The translations under genes were made by a program, and so were the position numbers. A DNA stretch of 64,000 nt from Symploca sp. SIO1C2 (GTDB lineage Bacteria > Cyanobacteriota > Cyanobacteriia > Cyanobacteriales > Coleofasciculaceae). The notes beneath the pieces were generated by a model. That model made no database searches. It saw only the letters and a list, made by a program, of their open reading frames with translations, and was not told the origin of the DNA. The stretch spans positions 1 through 64,000 of the forward strand of contig JAAHFP010000030.1 in NCBI GenBank assembly GCA_010672925.1. The letters are read 5' to 3'. This document shows positions 24,419-32,221 of this stretch, piece by piece; the first letter of the stretch is position 1; each line of letters begins with the position of its first letter.

Positions 24419-25535
24419 AGCATTTGTACGGGCAGGATGCCCGTTCCACAAGAGCACTAACACCTAACACCTGCTACCTATGAATCAGCCTGATTTTGAG
24501 ATAGTAACTTCTGGAACTCTACCATAGAACTGATAGCAATCGCTTGTCGATGAAGTTGCTTCAAAACTGAGACATCTTCTATCTGATTAACCGCTTCAGT
24601 CACTTCTGATGGCACTACTTCAAACCGAACTGTCAATACTTCGAGTACCGATTCGCGAGCATTTTGCACAGTTCCCTGTTTAATACCCCGTTGCATTCCT
24701 CTGACTTCCATATTGCTAAGTAAAGGCATTTTTCTCTCCTGTTGATAACGATTTAATTGTTCCTCAAAACTCTGTTGTAACTCTTCTGGCAATGTCATCA
24801 TCCAGTCCACCACCCTGAAGAGTTTTCTGATATCCTCTTGATCGTAACCTTTTTCCAGTAGTCTCCTCACCAAATCCCATTTCCCCTGCTGCCGCATCTG
24901 TGGTTTTCCCAGGGTCATCATGGTTGTCAAATGAGCCATTGTCATTATGGCAAAGGGATTAGTACTTTCCTCTAAATTCTGCCACTTTGCTTGATAATCC
25001 AATAGTTTCACAATCGGAAACTTTAGTTTTAGCTTACAACCTCCCAGTTTATAACTGTAGTCACTCGGACGCCAGGTTGCCCGGTCATCCCCCAATACCG
25101 CTAGGCTAATCACTGGTTGCTCATAGAGGTCAAAGGCCCTGTAGCTATACTGATATACTCGCTGAGCAAAGTCACTTTTATATTGGCTTTGCACTTCTAC
25201 ATGGATCAATACCCAAGTGATTTTGCCATCAAGTAACCACACCTTGAATAATTTATCGGCAACTCTCTCTCCAGAATCAGCTTGTCGCAGAATCTGTTCG
25301 AGTTCCTTATCCAGGGATTCCGGTGGCTGACTCCAATCGATTAGGGGATGAACTTTAGGAAAAAAGAAGTTCAAAAAGGGCTCGAAATATTGCTGTAAGG
25401 CTTCTTTCCAAGGAGTATCGTAGTTTGCTGCTGGTAGTTCATTCACGCTTTTGTTACTCAAAAATACTGTTGCTTATCCTATGCAGAGTCCCCCTGGGAA
25501 AGAAAGCTCAAATTGATATTGACATTTGGGTTGAT
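24419..25535 (-). repeat. ~1.1-kb direct duplication, copy 1 (contains Rpn nuclease gene)
   Basis: This segment, including the hairpin ACGGGC-AGGAT-GCCCGT at 24428-24444, the nuclease gene and about 75 bases upstream of it, recurs in the same orientation at 28352-29447. The two copies flank the TPR-CHAT locus. Confidence 0.8.
24478..25461 (-). CDS. Rpn-type PD-(D/E)XK nuclease / putative transposase (copy 1)
   Basis: A 327-aa protein of the cyanobacterial Rpn/transposase-like nuclease family. SLDKELEQILRQADSGERVA, a strand WLLDGKITWVLIHVEVQSQY (Asp then E-x-Q, residues about 74-93) and YQYSYRAFDLYEQPVISLAV form the PD-(D/E)XK core. The C-terminal part is a helical region ending in LHRQAIAISSMVEFQKLL. 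Rpn proteins make DNA breaks and promote RecA-independent recombination or act in phage defence. The frame opens with TTG at 25461; a GTG at 25446 aligns with the start of the second copy and may be the real start. It carries eight residues (GIKQGTVQ region) that copy 2 lacks. Confidence 0.82.
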   Translation of the reverse strand: MSNKSVNELPAANYDTPWKEALQQYFEPFLNFFFPKVHPLIDWSQPPESLDKELEQILRQADSGERVADKLFKVWLLDGKITWVLIHVEVQSQYKSDFAQRVYQYSYRAFDLYEQPVISLAVLGDDRATWRPSDYSYKLGGCKLKLKFPIVKLLDYQAKWQNLEESTNPFAIMTMAHLTTMMTLGKPQMRQQGKWDLVRRLLEKGYDQEDIRKLFRVVDWMMTLPEELQQSFEEQLNRYQQERKMPLLSNMEVRGMQRGIKQGTVQNARESVLEVLTVRFEVVPSEVTEAVNQIEDVSVLKQLHRQAIAISSMVEFQKLLSQNQADS

Positions 25536-25606
25536 TTGAGAGGTATAGCGCTTCGCGCAGGTGTTAGGTATTAGGTGTTAGGTGTTAGGGAAGTGGAAAG
25601 TACTGT

Positions 25607-25670
25607 TAAATAAAGGTTTGGTGATTATTCACCACGGTCAATCTGTAAACACACGAGCGCTCGTTGCTAT
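25607..25670 (+). repeat. dispersed ~64-bp repeat, copy B
   Basis: Inverted copy of 13598-13660 (TAAAGGTTTGGTGATTATTC, then ACCACGGTCAATCTGTAAAC, then ACACGAGCG). It occupies part of the 373-base gap upstream of the TPR gene, together with a TTAGGTG tract at 25560-25590. Confidence 0.75.
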
Positions 25671-25696
25671 AACCATGCTTGAGGCATACTCTCCTT

Positions 25697-25762
25697 CTTC
25701 CCTACCTCCTGCCTCCTGCCTCCTGCCTCCTGCCTCCTGCCTCCTGCCTCCTGCCTTCTGCC
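25697..25762. repeat. STRR heptamer tract (CCTGCCT)
   Basis: About nine CCTCCTG units upstream of the TPR gene. A frame through it gives only a repetitive Pro/Ala/Ser/Leu peptide and is not called. Confidence 0.9.
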
Positions 25763-25834
25763 TTATTCTGTATATGCTGACCTATTTAATGGATATGTCA
25801 GAGGTAAATGCACTTAACCAGGGATTTACAGATG

Positions 25835-27091
25835 ATGCTGAAAAAGGCTTTACAGATTCTACTGATTGCTTTGCCAGTCACCTTTGCGGAGTTGTGGTTA
25901 CTGGATTTTGGCGTCAGGTTGCCTACGGTTGAAGTGGTGGCGCAAACTGTTGATGAGCGTAAATTAGAGGCAGATAGGTTATTTGAGGAAGGTCAGAAGC
26001 AATTTAGTAATAGCCAATTTGAAGAAGCTTTACAGTTATGGCAACAGGCGTTGGTCATTTATCGTGAAATAGGATATCGCCAGGGAGTAGCTCGTTCTCT
26101 CAATAATCTGGCTAATGTTTATGATAGTGTGGCAGAGTATGAACGAGCCACCAATTTCCGTGAGCAATCTTTAGCTATTAGAAGGGAAATAGAAGAGCGC
26201 CAGGGAGAAAAAGTTTCTCTGGGTAGTATGGAGCTTACTCATGAAAGATTGGCAGAGTATGAAGGAGCTATTAATTTATATAAGCCATCTTTATCTATTA
26301 AAGTTGATTTATATGAGTCATCTTTAGCTCTTGCTAGTGGTGAAATAATTGGTCTACATGTAGAAGCTAGTTATATCAATTACATGGGTAATACTTCTGC
26401 TAGTTTAGCAGAGTATAAGCAAGCCATTCTTTTCTATGAGCAATCTTTAGCTATTTTTAGGGACATAGGCAATCGCCAAGGAGAAGCTAATTCTCTCGAT
26501 AGTTTTGGTATTGCTTATGGTAGTTTGGCAGAGTATGAAAAAGCAATTGGATTCTTTGAGCAATCTTTAGCTATTTCTAGGGACATAGGTGATCGCCAAG
26601 GAGAACCTAATTCTCTGCGTAGTCTGGGTCTTGCTTATCGTAGTTTGGCAGAGTACGAACAAGCCATTGAATTCTTTGAGAAATCTTTAGCTATATATAG
26701 GGAAATAGGACACCGCTGGGGAGAAGCTAATTCTCTGGGTAATCTGGGGGTTGCTTATGGTAATTTGGCAGAGCATAAACAAGCTATTGAATTCCATCAG
26801 CAATCTTTAGCTATTTCTAGGGACATAGGTGATCGCCAAGGAGAAGCTTTTGCTCTGGCTAATCTAGGAGTAGCCCTCAAAAACTCCGGTCAATTTACCG
26901 AAGCAGAACCTTACCTCTACGATTCTATCAAGATCTACGAAGAAATCCGCGCCAAAATAAGTTTACATAATGATGATTGGAGAGTCTCTATATTTGAAAA
27001 ACAGACTCATCCCTACATCACACTCCAACAAGTATTCATTGCCCGAAACAAACCTCAAAAATCACTCTTACAGCGCTTTGCTCTGCTATGA
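25835..27091 (+). CDS. TPR half of a MITE-split TPR-CHAT protein
   Basis: About 418 aa. A signal-like hydrophobic segment (MLKKALQILLIALPVTF) is followed by five to seven degenerate TPR motifs of about 40 residues, each with the rhythm SLAEYEQAI-FFEQSLAI-R-IGDRQGEA. The frame may open nine codons earlier; ATG 25835 is chosen because it starts the signal segment. In intact cyanobacterial proteins the TPRs run into a linker like NKPQKSL...SERGRAKAL and then a CHAT domain. Here the frame enters a MITE at 27068 and stops after the foreign residues LQRFALL. It may still yield an exported TPR scaffold, but its protease is separated. Tandem repeats are 70-80% alike, so recent unit duplication is likely. 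Confidence 0.75.
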   Translation: MLKKALQILLIALPVTFAELWLLDFGVRLPTVEVVAQTVDERKLEADRLFEEGQKQFSNSQFEEALQLWQQALVIYREIGYRQGVARSLNNLANVYDSVAEYERATNFREQSLAIRREIEERQGEKVSLGSMELTHERLAEYEGAINLYKPSLSIKVDLYESSLALASGEIIGLHVEASYINYMGNTSASLAEYKQAILFYEQSLAIFRDIGNRQGEANSLDSFGIAYGSLAEYEKAIGFFEQSLAISRDIGDRQGEPNSLRSLGLAYRSLAEYEQAIEFFEKSLAIYREIGHRWGEANSLGNLGVAYGNLAEHKQAIEFHQQSLAISRDIGDRQGEAFALANLGVALKNSGQFTEAEPYLYDSIKIYEEIRAKISLHNDDWRVSIFEKQTHPYITLQQVFIARNKPQKSLLQRFALL

Positions 27092-28340
27092 GGTACAACA
27101 TCAATCAAGCAGTTTCACGGATAGCGGGCTAATACTGTACTCCATAAGAGCGCAAAGCGCTGTAATATCCGAACGGGGAAGAGCTAAAGCTTTGGTCGAT
27201 TTATTGTTGAGCAAGCAATCTTTAACTCCTCAACACCCAAACCTACAAGAGATTAAGACAATTGCCCAAGAACAAAACGCTACCTTAGTGGAATATTCAG
27301 TTATCAACAACAGCGAACTCTACATATGGGTGATTCCACCTCATGGGGAGATTCAATTCCGTACCGTTAACCTACCCCAAGATATTTCCTTACAACAACT
27401 AGTCAAAGTCAGCCGGGAACAAATTGGTATTAGGGGACGTGGTAACAATAATGCTACACCCCAAACTCATGATGCTACCAACCATTTACAACAACTCCAT
27501 CAACTCCTGATTGCACCCATCGCCGACTTACTCCCGGAAAACGAAGAAGAGCGCATTATCTTTATTCCCCACCGAGAATTGTTTCTGGTTCCTTTTGCTG
27601 CTCTCCAAGACCAGAACACCTATCTTATCGAAAAACACACTATCCTAACAGCTCCTTCAATTCAATCCCTAAGCTTAACCCGTAAACACCGACAAAGAGT
27701 TAAAAACCTGCCGGGAGAAGCCTTAGTGGTAGGCAATCCTACCATGCCTAAATTCAAAAATTTATCCCCCCTCCCCGGTGCAGAAACAGAAGCCAAGAAA
27801 ATAGCCCAGATGCTGGACACTGAGCCTCTTCTAGGGGCTGAAGCTACAGAAAAAACCATAGTCGAGAAGCTGCCAAAAGCCAAAATTATCCACCTCGCCA
27901 CCCACGGATTACTAGATGATATTAGTGGTGTAGGTTCCCCAGGGGCGATTGCTCTTGCTCCTTCTGGTAAAGATGACGGCTTCCTCAATAGTAGGGAAAT
28001 CATGGAAAAATTTGGACTAACCAATACTACTCCCCTGCAAGCCGAATTAGTAGTGTTAAGTGCTTGCGATACCGGTAGAGGGGATATCAAAGGAGAAGGA
28101 GTCGTCGGCTTATCTCGCTCTTTAATTGCTGCGGGGGTTCCCAGTTTAGTAGTTTCCCTGTGGAAAGTTCCCGATCATGCCACCCAAGAGTTAATGGTGG
28201 AATTTTACACCAATCTCTATGAGAGGAAACTAGATAAAGCTCAGGCACTGCGGCAGGCGATGTTGACTATGCTTGAGGGAGGAGAAAACCCAGACCCGTT
28301 GGATTGGGCAGCTTTTACGGTTATTGGAGAAGCGGAGTAG
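26970..28340 (+). CDS. CHAT protease half of a MITE-split TPR-CHAT protein
   Basis: The homologous part begins at about 27165 (ISERGRAKALVDLLLSKQSL), straight after the MITE, and runs to 28340. It has the complete CHAT domain: LYIWVIPPHGEIQFRTVNLP, IIFIPHRELFLVPFAALQD, the catalytic His in IIHLATHGLLDD (codon 27903-27905) and Cys in LVVLSACDTGRGD (codon 28065-28067), GVPSLVVSLWKVPD and LDWAAFTVIGE. The frame is open back to ATG 26970, but those first 65 codons are the wrong frame of the TPR gene plus MITE, and no good ribosome-binding site is visible. It is therefore probably the 3' part of a disrupted gene, unless a start inside the MITE is used. Confidence 0.75.
   Translation: MMIGESLYLKNRLIPTSHSNKYSLPETNLKNHSYSALLCYEVQHQSSSFTDSGLILYSIRAQSAVISERGRAKALVDLLLSKQSLTPQHPNLQEIKTIAQEQNATLVEYSVINNSELYIWVIPPHGEIQFRTVNLPQDISLQQLVKVSREQIGIRGRGNNNATPQTHDATNHLQQLHQLLIAPIADLLPENEEERIIFIPHRELFLVPFAALQDQNTYLIEKHTILTAPSIQSLSLTRKHRQRVKNLPGEALVVGNPTMPKFKNLSPLPGAETEAKKIAQMLDTEPLLGAEATEKTIVEKLPKAKIIHLATHGLLDDISGVGSPGAIALAPSGKDDGFLNSREIMEKFGLTNTTPLQAELVVLSACDTGRGDIKGEGVVGLSRSLIAAGVPSLVVSLWKVPDHATQELMVEFYTNLYERKLDKAQALRQAMLTMLEGGENPDPLDWAAFTVIGEAE
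27068..27165. mobile_element. MITE-like insertion (~97 bp) disrupting the TPR-CHAT gene
   Basis: Ends TTACAGCGCTTTGCTCT (27068-27084) and AGAGCGCAAAGCGCTGTAA (27147-27165) are terminal inverted repeats. Deleting about 97 bases restores one frame reading PQKSL then ISERGRAKA across the junction, as expected of an intact TPR-CHAT protein. The insertion both shifts the frame and adds a stop. Confidence 0.85.
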
Positions 28341-28351
28341 TTTAATTTTTG

Positions 28352-29447
28352 TGGGGACATTTGTACGGGCAAGATGCCCGTTCCACACAAGATGCCTATT
28401 CTACAAGAATACTAACACTTGCTAGTTATAAATCAACCTGACTTTGGGAAAGTAGCTGCTGGAACTCTATTATAGAACTGATAGCGATCGCTTCTCTCAA
28501 CAGCTGCTTCAAAACTGAGATATCTTCTATCTGGTTAATCGCTTCAGTCACTTCTGATGGCACTACTTCAAATCGTACTGTCAACACTTCGAGTACTGAT
28601 TCTCTAGCGTTTTGCCGAATTCCTCTGACTTCCATATTGCTAAGTAAAGGCATTTGTCTCTCCTGTTGATAACGATTTAATTGTTCTTCAAAACTCTGCT
28701 GTAACTCCTCTGGCAGTGTCATCATCCAGTCGATGGCTCTGAAGAGTTTCCTGATATCCTCTTGATCGTAACCTTTTTCTAGTAGTCTCCGAACTAGCTC
28801 CCATTTACCCTGCTGCCGCATTTGTGGTTTTCCCAGGGTTCTCATGGTTGTCAAATGAGCCATTGTCATTATGGCAAAGGGATTGGTACTTTCCTCTAAA
28901 TCCTGCCACTTTGCTTGATAATCCAACAGTTTCACGATCGGAAACTTCAGTTTCAGCTTACAACCTCCCAGTTTATAACTGTAGTCACTCGGACGCCAAT
29001 TTGCTCGTTTATCCCCTAATACCGCTAAGCTGATTACCGGTTGCTCATAAAGATCAAAGGCCCTGTAGCTATACTGATAGATTCTTTGAGCAAAGTCACT
29101 TTTATATTGGCTTTGTACTTCTACATGGATCAATACCCAAGTGATTTTGCCATCAAGTAACCACACTTTGAATAACTTATCGGCAACTCTCTCTCCAGAA
29201 TCGGCTTGCCGCAGAATCTGTTCGAGTTCCTTATCCAAAGATTCCGGTGGCTGACTCCAATCGATTAAGGGATGAACTTTAGGAAAAAAGAAGCTCAAAA
29301 AAGGCTCAAAGTATTGCTGTAAGGCTTCTTTCCCGGGAGTATCGTAGTTTGCTGCTGGTAATTCACTCACGCTTTGTTACTCAAAAATACTGTTGCCTAT
29401 CCTATGCAGAATCTCCCTGGGAAAGAAAGCTCAATTTGATATTGACA
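28352..29447 (-). repeat. ~1.1-kb direct duplication, copy 2 (contains Rpn nuclease gene)
   Basis: Direct copy of 24419-25535 with the same flanking hairpin (ACGGGC-AAGAT-GCCCGT, 28365-28381). Differences are scattered substitutions, a 24-base in-frame deletion and a 1-base deletion near the start codon. Confidence 0.8.
28426..29370 (-). CDS. Rpn-type PD-(D/E)XK nuclease / putative transposase (copy 2)
   Basis: A 314-aa near twin of the gene at 24478-25461, with the same catalytic strand (WLLDGKITWVLIHVEVQSQY). It lacks eight residues before QNARESVLEVLTVRFE. It starts at GTG 29370, because one A is missing upstream relative to copy 1 (AACAAAGCG instead of AACAAAAGCG), which would put a stop in the longer frame. 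The two copies flank the disrupted TPR-CHAT gene. The high similarity means either recent duplication or ongoing gene conversion; recombination between them would delete the TPR-CHAT locus. Confidence 0.82.
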   Translation of the reverse strand: MSELPAANYDTPGKEALQQYFEPFLSFFFPKVHPLIDWSQPPESLDKELEQILRQADSGERVADKLFKVWLLDGKITWVLIHVEVQSQYKSDFAQRIYQYSYRAFDLYEQPVISLAVLGDKRANWRPSDYSYKLGGCKLKLKFPIVKLLDYQAKWQDLEESTNPFAIMTMAHLTTMRTLGKPQMRQQGKWELVRRLLEKGYDQEDIRKLFRAIDWMMTLPEELQQSFEEQLNRYQQERQMPLLSNMEVRGIRQNARESVLEVLTVRFEVVPSEVTEAINQIEDISVLKQLLREAIAISSIIEFQQLLSQSQVDL

Positions 29448-29485
29448 TTAGCGTTGGGTTACGCTTCAGGGCTACACTCAACCTA

Positions 29486-29590
29486 CTTAGGGCTTGCTAA
29501 ATAAGTAATGAGTAATGAGTAATGAGAGCAATGGGTTTTGAAGAAACAAACAACAAACGACAAATGACAAACAACAAACAACAAATATTT
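29486..29590. repeat. TIR-like end plus STRR tracts
   Basis: AGGGCTTGCTAAATAAGTAA (from 29488) resembles the TIR of the MITE at 54259. It runs into TAATGAG units and, after a short gap, AACAAAC/GACAAAC units. Part of an almost 800-base region (29371-30168) without a clear gene. Confidence 0.65.
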
Positions 29591-29671
29591 TGAATATGCT
29601 GCTAAGTAAAAAGGATATGTAGGAGCAACAGGGGAAATTTATTCCCCAAGCCACTCAAAAATACAGATAAA

Positions 29672-29857
29672 GTGAAGATGTTCTACACCAAACCCACAAA
29701 CAAGTTCAATTCTCCACTACGTTGGCTACTGACTATCCTACTAATTTTGCTCTCCAAGAACTTCAAAATGGAAATTACCAGTCCTGATTGGGAAGTTAAA
29801 TTAAGCACTGATTCTCTTTCTCTGCCAGCAGTCACCAAATTAATCGAACTGTTTTAG
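29672..29857 (+). CDS. possible small membrane peptide
   Basis: A 61-aa frame starting MKMFYTKPTNKFNSPLRW with a hydrophobic segment LLTILLILLS and a polar tail. AAGTGAAG precedes the ATG. No family is recognised, and codon evidence is slight at this length. It may be a chance frame or the 5' remnant of a larger CHAT-associated gene. Confidence 0.2.
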   Translation: MKMFYTKPTNKFNSPLRWLLTILLILLSKNFKMEITSPDWEVKLSTDSLSLPAVTKLIELF

Positions 29858-29922
29858 CGGCCAAAATATTGGTAGTGGGAGCATCTTGCTCCCTACTGTT
29901 AAAGCAAGCTAAACAGGACTCT

Positions 29923-30030
29923 TCATATCATGTCCGGTAGCACAACCATAATTAAGATTGACGCGGAGACGCGGAGACGCGGGGACACGGAGAAATTTTT
30001 ATTATGGGTGATTTGCAGGACATGATATCA
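29923..30030. repeat. inverted-repeat element enclosing an STRR tract
   Basis: TCATATCATGTCC at the left and GGACATGATATCA at the right form inverted ends, with more distant complementarity inward (ACCATAAT / ATTATGGGT). Between them are four GACGCGGA-type 8-base units. It looks like a small MITE-like element carrying a tandem repeat. Confidence 0.55.
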
Positions 30031-30168
30031 CTTATTACTCATACTCTGAAATGTCTAACTTTTTGAATAAGTCGGACATCTGCGATCGCGTCAGGTTAAG
30101 CTAAAAATGTATAGGGTCAATTTTTCCAGGGATAGATCACTATAGCAACGGTATTTAATCCTGATCAG

Positions 30169-30897
30169 ATGAGCAAACTAACCGCCGCCAAACCGACCCT
30201 CTTAATCCTTATAGTTGGTATCTTGAGTCTATCTGCCTTACCACTCCCAGCCGCCATCAGACCACAAGTTAAACCTAGCTTAACCGAAGTCAATAATCAG
30301 CAGATAGCCTTAAGCTGGGGAGATATTTGGGAACGATTGCGACGCAGAAAAGGGAGAAAAGGTTCCCGAGGAGAGGACAAAGATAAACTTCTGTGTTTGA
30401 TTGCTCCCGGTAAGCTACGGGGCGAAAATGAGACAGGAACTATCAAAGTTTGGGGAGAGCAACCCTTATTTGTGTGGCAAGGGGAAATGAAAGGAATAGA
30501 AGTAGGTCATCTCCGTAGCAATAAAGTAATCTGGAGTCAAACCCTCGAACCCACTACTAACAGAATTACCTATCAGGGAGAGGAATTGCAACCAGAACAA
30601 AATTACTTCTGGCGAGAAACTGTGCCCTTAGACACTCTCCCTACCAAGATTACCTTCCGTATCATGAACAAAGAAGACCGCGAGCTCATCTCTACTGAGT
30701 TAGCTGAATTAGAGAGTCAATTAAAAACAAAAGGATACACGGAATCAGATATTATTTTAGCACGAGTTAATCATTTCGCTAAGCAAAAACTTTGGTCTGA
30801 TGCTTTACAAACGGCTTACTCAGTAGAGAATCCTTCAGGAGAGTTAGCTGATTTTATTGCCCAATTTGAAGCTCATAATTTTTGCCCACCGGAATGA
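30169..30897 (+). CDS. exported protein of unknown function, DUF928-like layout
   Basis: A 242-aa protein with a signal peptide (LLILIVGILSLSALPLPA, residues about 11-28). A short Arg/Lys-rich segment (RRRKGRKGSRGEDKDK) is followed by a beta-rich domain: LLCLIAPGKL, EQPLFVWQGEM, IWSQTLEPTTNRITYQGEEL and ENYFWRETV-like strands. The tail is helical (AKQKLWSDALQTAYSVENPS). This order resembles DUF928 proteins, which cyanobacteria often place beside CHAT/TPR and CHASE2 genes; the family call is tentative. It lies downstream of the TPR-CHAT/Rpn region on the strand of the CHAT genes. Confidence 0.55.
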   Translation: MSKLTAAKPTLLILIVGILSLSALPLPAAIRPQVKPSLTEVNNQQIALSWGDIWERLRRRKGRKGSRGEDKDKLLCLIAPGKLRGENETGTIKVWGEQPLFVWQGEMKGIEVGHLRSNKVIWSQTLEPTTNRITYQGEELQPEQNYFWRETVPLDTLPTKITFRIMNKEDRELISTELAELESQLKTKGYTESDIILARVNHFAKQKLWSDALQTAYSVENPSGELADFIAQFEAHNFCPPE

Positions 30898-30939
30898 GTA
30901 ATAAGTAATATAGAGTTCGGATAATCACTTATAATTCCT

Positions 30940-30976
30940 TCCCTCCTGCCTCCTGCCTCCTGCCTCCTGCCTTCTA
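30940..30976. repeat. STRR heptamer tract (CCTGCCT)
   Basis: About four CCTCCTG units in the gap between convergent genes. Confidence 0.85.
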
Positions 30977-30981
30977 ACAAT

Positions 30982-31296
30982 TCATACTTCACCAGAAGCA
31001 ATAAAAGTAAAACCACAATCACGAGGTATATCCGGTGATGAAGTTATGCAAACGAAGTGGAAGGGAAAAACCTCAACTACGGAAATTGACATATTAAAAG
31101 TCTGCTGCTCATCCCCATAAATTGTACACATGAGTGCTGGTTCCCGGAGAAATCGTTTGTTAAACGCGATTGTGTAGGTTCCTCCCCAACTTTTAGAGGA
31201 ATGGAAGCCTTCACCACACCATTTACTACCGTCTGGTTTAATACCACCGTAAACGTACTGAATCTCTTTACCAAATGAATCTTTAATAATTGCCAT
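30982..31296 (-). CDS. small beta-sandwich protein, lectin/tail-fibre-like (paralogue B)
   Basis: A 104-aa protein without signal peptide. GGTYTIAFNKRFLREPALMC, then FNMSISVVEVFPFHFVCITS and FTFIASG at the end give the alternating pattern of a compact beta-sandwich. Comparable patterns occur in H-type lectin-like domains and in the C-terminal domains of phage tail-fibre or collagen-like proteins. The upstream neighbour on the same strand (31376-31675) is a paralogue of about 45% identity by eye. Carbohydrate or surface binding is a guess. AGGAGCC lies about 10 bases before the start. Confidence 0.6.
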   Translation of the reverse strand: MAIIKDSFGKEIQYVYGGIKPDGSKWCGEGFHSSKSWGGTYTIAFNKRFLREPALMCTIYGDEQQTFNMSISVVEVFPFHFVCITSSPDIPRDCGFTFIASGEV

Positions 31297-31375
31297 AATA
31301 GGCTCCTGTTAAATTTACACCCCTTGTAGAACAGGGTCAATTTTAATTATCTTGTCAGTAGTTAAAATTTTTTGA

Positions 31376-31675
31376 TTAGATATTACCAAAAACGAGAAAA
31401 GTGAAAGCACAATTAATTGGTTTGTCTGGTGAAGATGTTACACAAACGAAGTGGTATGGAGCAACATCAACAATACTAATTGATAAATTAAAAGTCTTCC
31501 ACTCCGGTCCGTTAATTGTGCAGATGGGGGCTGGCAGTGAGCTAAAGTTTTGATTGAACTCCACTATGTAAGTGCCATCTTTAATTTTTTGGCTGGTGAA
31601 GCCTTCACCAAACAAGACTAAACCGTTTGGAGCAACACCACCGTAGATGTGCTGATGTCTTCCAAAAATTGCCAT
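31376..31675 (-). CDS. small beta-sandwich protein, lectin/tail-fibre-like (paralogue A)
   Basis: A 99-aa paralogue of the next gene downstream. It shares the frame MAI-(x)n-YGG-x-P-(D/N)G, GTYIVEFNQNFSSLPAPICT, FNLSISIVDVAPYHFVCVTS and a final FTFLVFG. Both Cys in CT-I and CVTS are conserved between the paralogues, which suggests a buried pair. The two genes lie 79 bases apart and probably form an operon created by tandem duplication. AGGAATTCC precedes the start. No signal peptide is seen. Confidence 0.6.
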   Translation of the reverse strand: MAIFGRHQHIYGGVAPNGLVLFGEGFTSQKIKDGTYIVEFNQNFSSLPAPICTINGPEWKTFNLSISIVDVAPYHFVCVTSSPDKPINCAFTFLVFGNI

Positions 31676-31749
31676 GAGGAATTCCTGTTAAATTTACTTT
31701 TATCATAGTATAATTAGGGCGGAAAATGAGCAAGCTCTTAGCTATCAGC

Positions 31750-32155
31750 TTTTAAGAAACACTCTGGCTAATGGCTAATTGCTAATGGCTAATTGCTCTT
31801 AAGAAACACTCTGGCTAATGGCTAATTGCTAATGGCTAATTGCTTTTAAGAAACAAGGCAGAAGGCAGAAGGCAGAGGGCAGAAGGAAAGAAGGAAAGAA
31901 GGAAAGAAGGTTCTAAGGCTCTAAGGCTTTAAGGTAGGGGTAGTGTTTCTGACCTTTGTAGGGGGCGGTGTGCCGCCCGTTGGGAGGCTCTTAAGAAACA
32001 AGGAAACAGGGAACAGGTAAGAAGGGAAGGAGGGAAGAAGATTTGAAAAAGTTTCTGACCTTCATAGGGGGTGGTGTGCCGCCCGTCGGGGGCTTTCAGA
32101 TTTGTTAGGTACATCTCTATCCCCCTAAATCCCCCTTGTTAAGGGGGACTTTGAG
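31750..32155. repeat. repeat cluster in a 546-base gene-free region
   Basis: Contains two copies of GGCTAATTGCTAATGGCTAA-type tracts (31755-31850), GGCAGAA units (31856-31885), GGAAAGAA units, and two copies of a hairpin with GGTGTGCCGCCCGT (about 31957-31982 and 32067-32091). An AAATCCCCCTT/AAGGGGGACTTT inverted repeat follows at 32126-32152. No gene is seen. Confidence 0.75.
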
Positions 32156-32221
32156 CTTAAACAGTCTTCCTGAGAAAAAGGAGAAATACTATATATTACT
32201 TCTTGCCTTTCTGGGATTAAA

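Noticed and set aside
25582-25932. Forward frame upstream of the TPR gene
   Set aside because: Its middle is a translated CCTGCCT repeat, its start is in a dispersed repeat and its end overlaps the TPR gene in another frame.
25808-28340. Two independent genes (a TPR protein and a CHAT protein) as the natural state
   Set aside because: The boundary falls exactly in a small inverted-repeat element, and removing it restores the conserved linker in one frame, so one ancestral gene is the better explanation.
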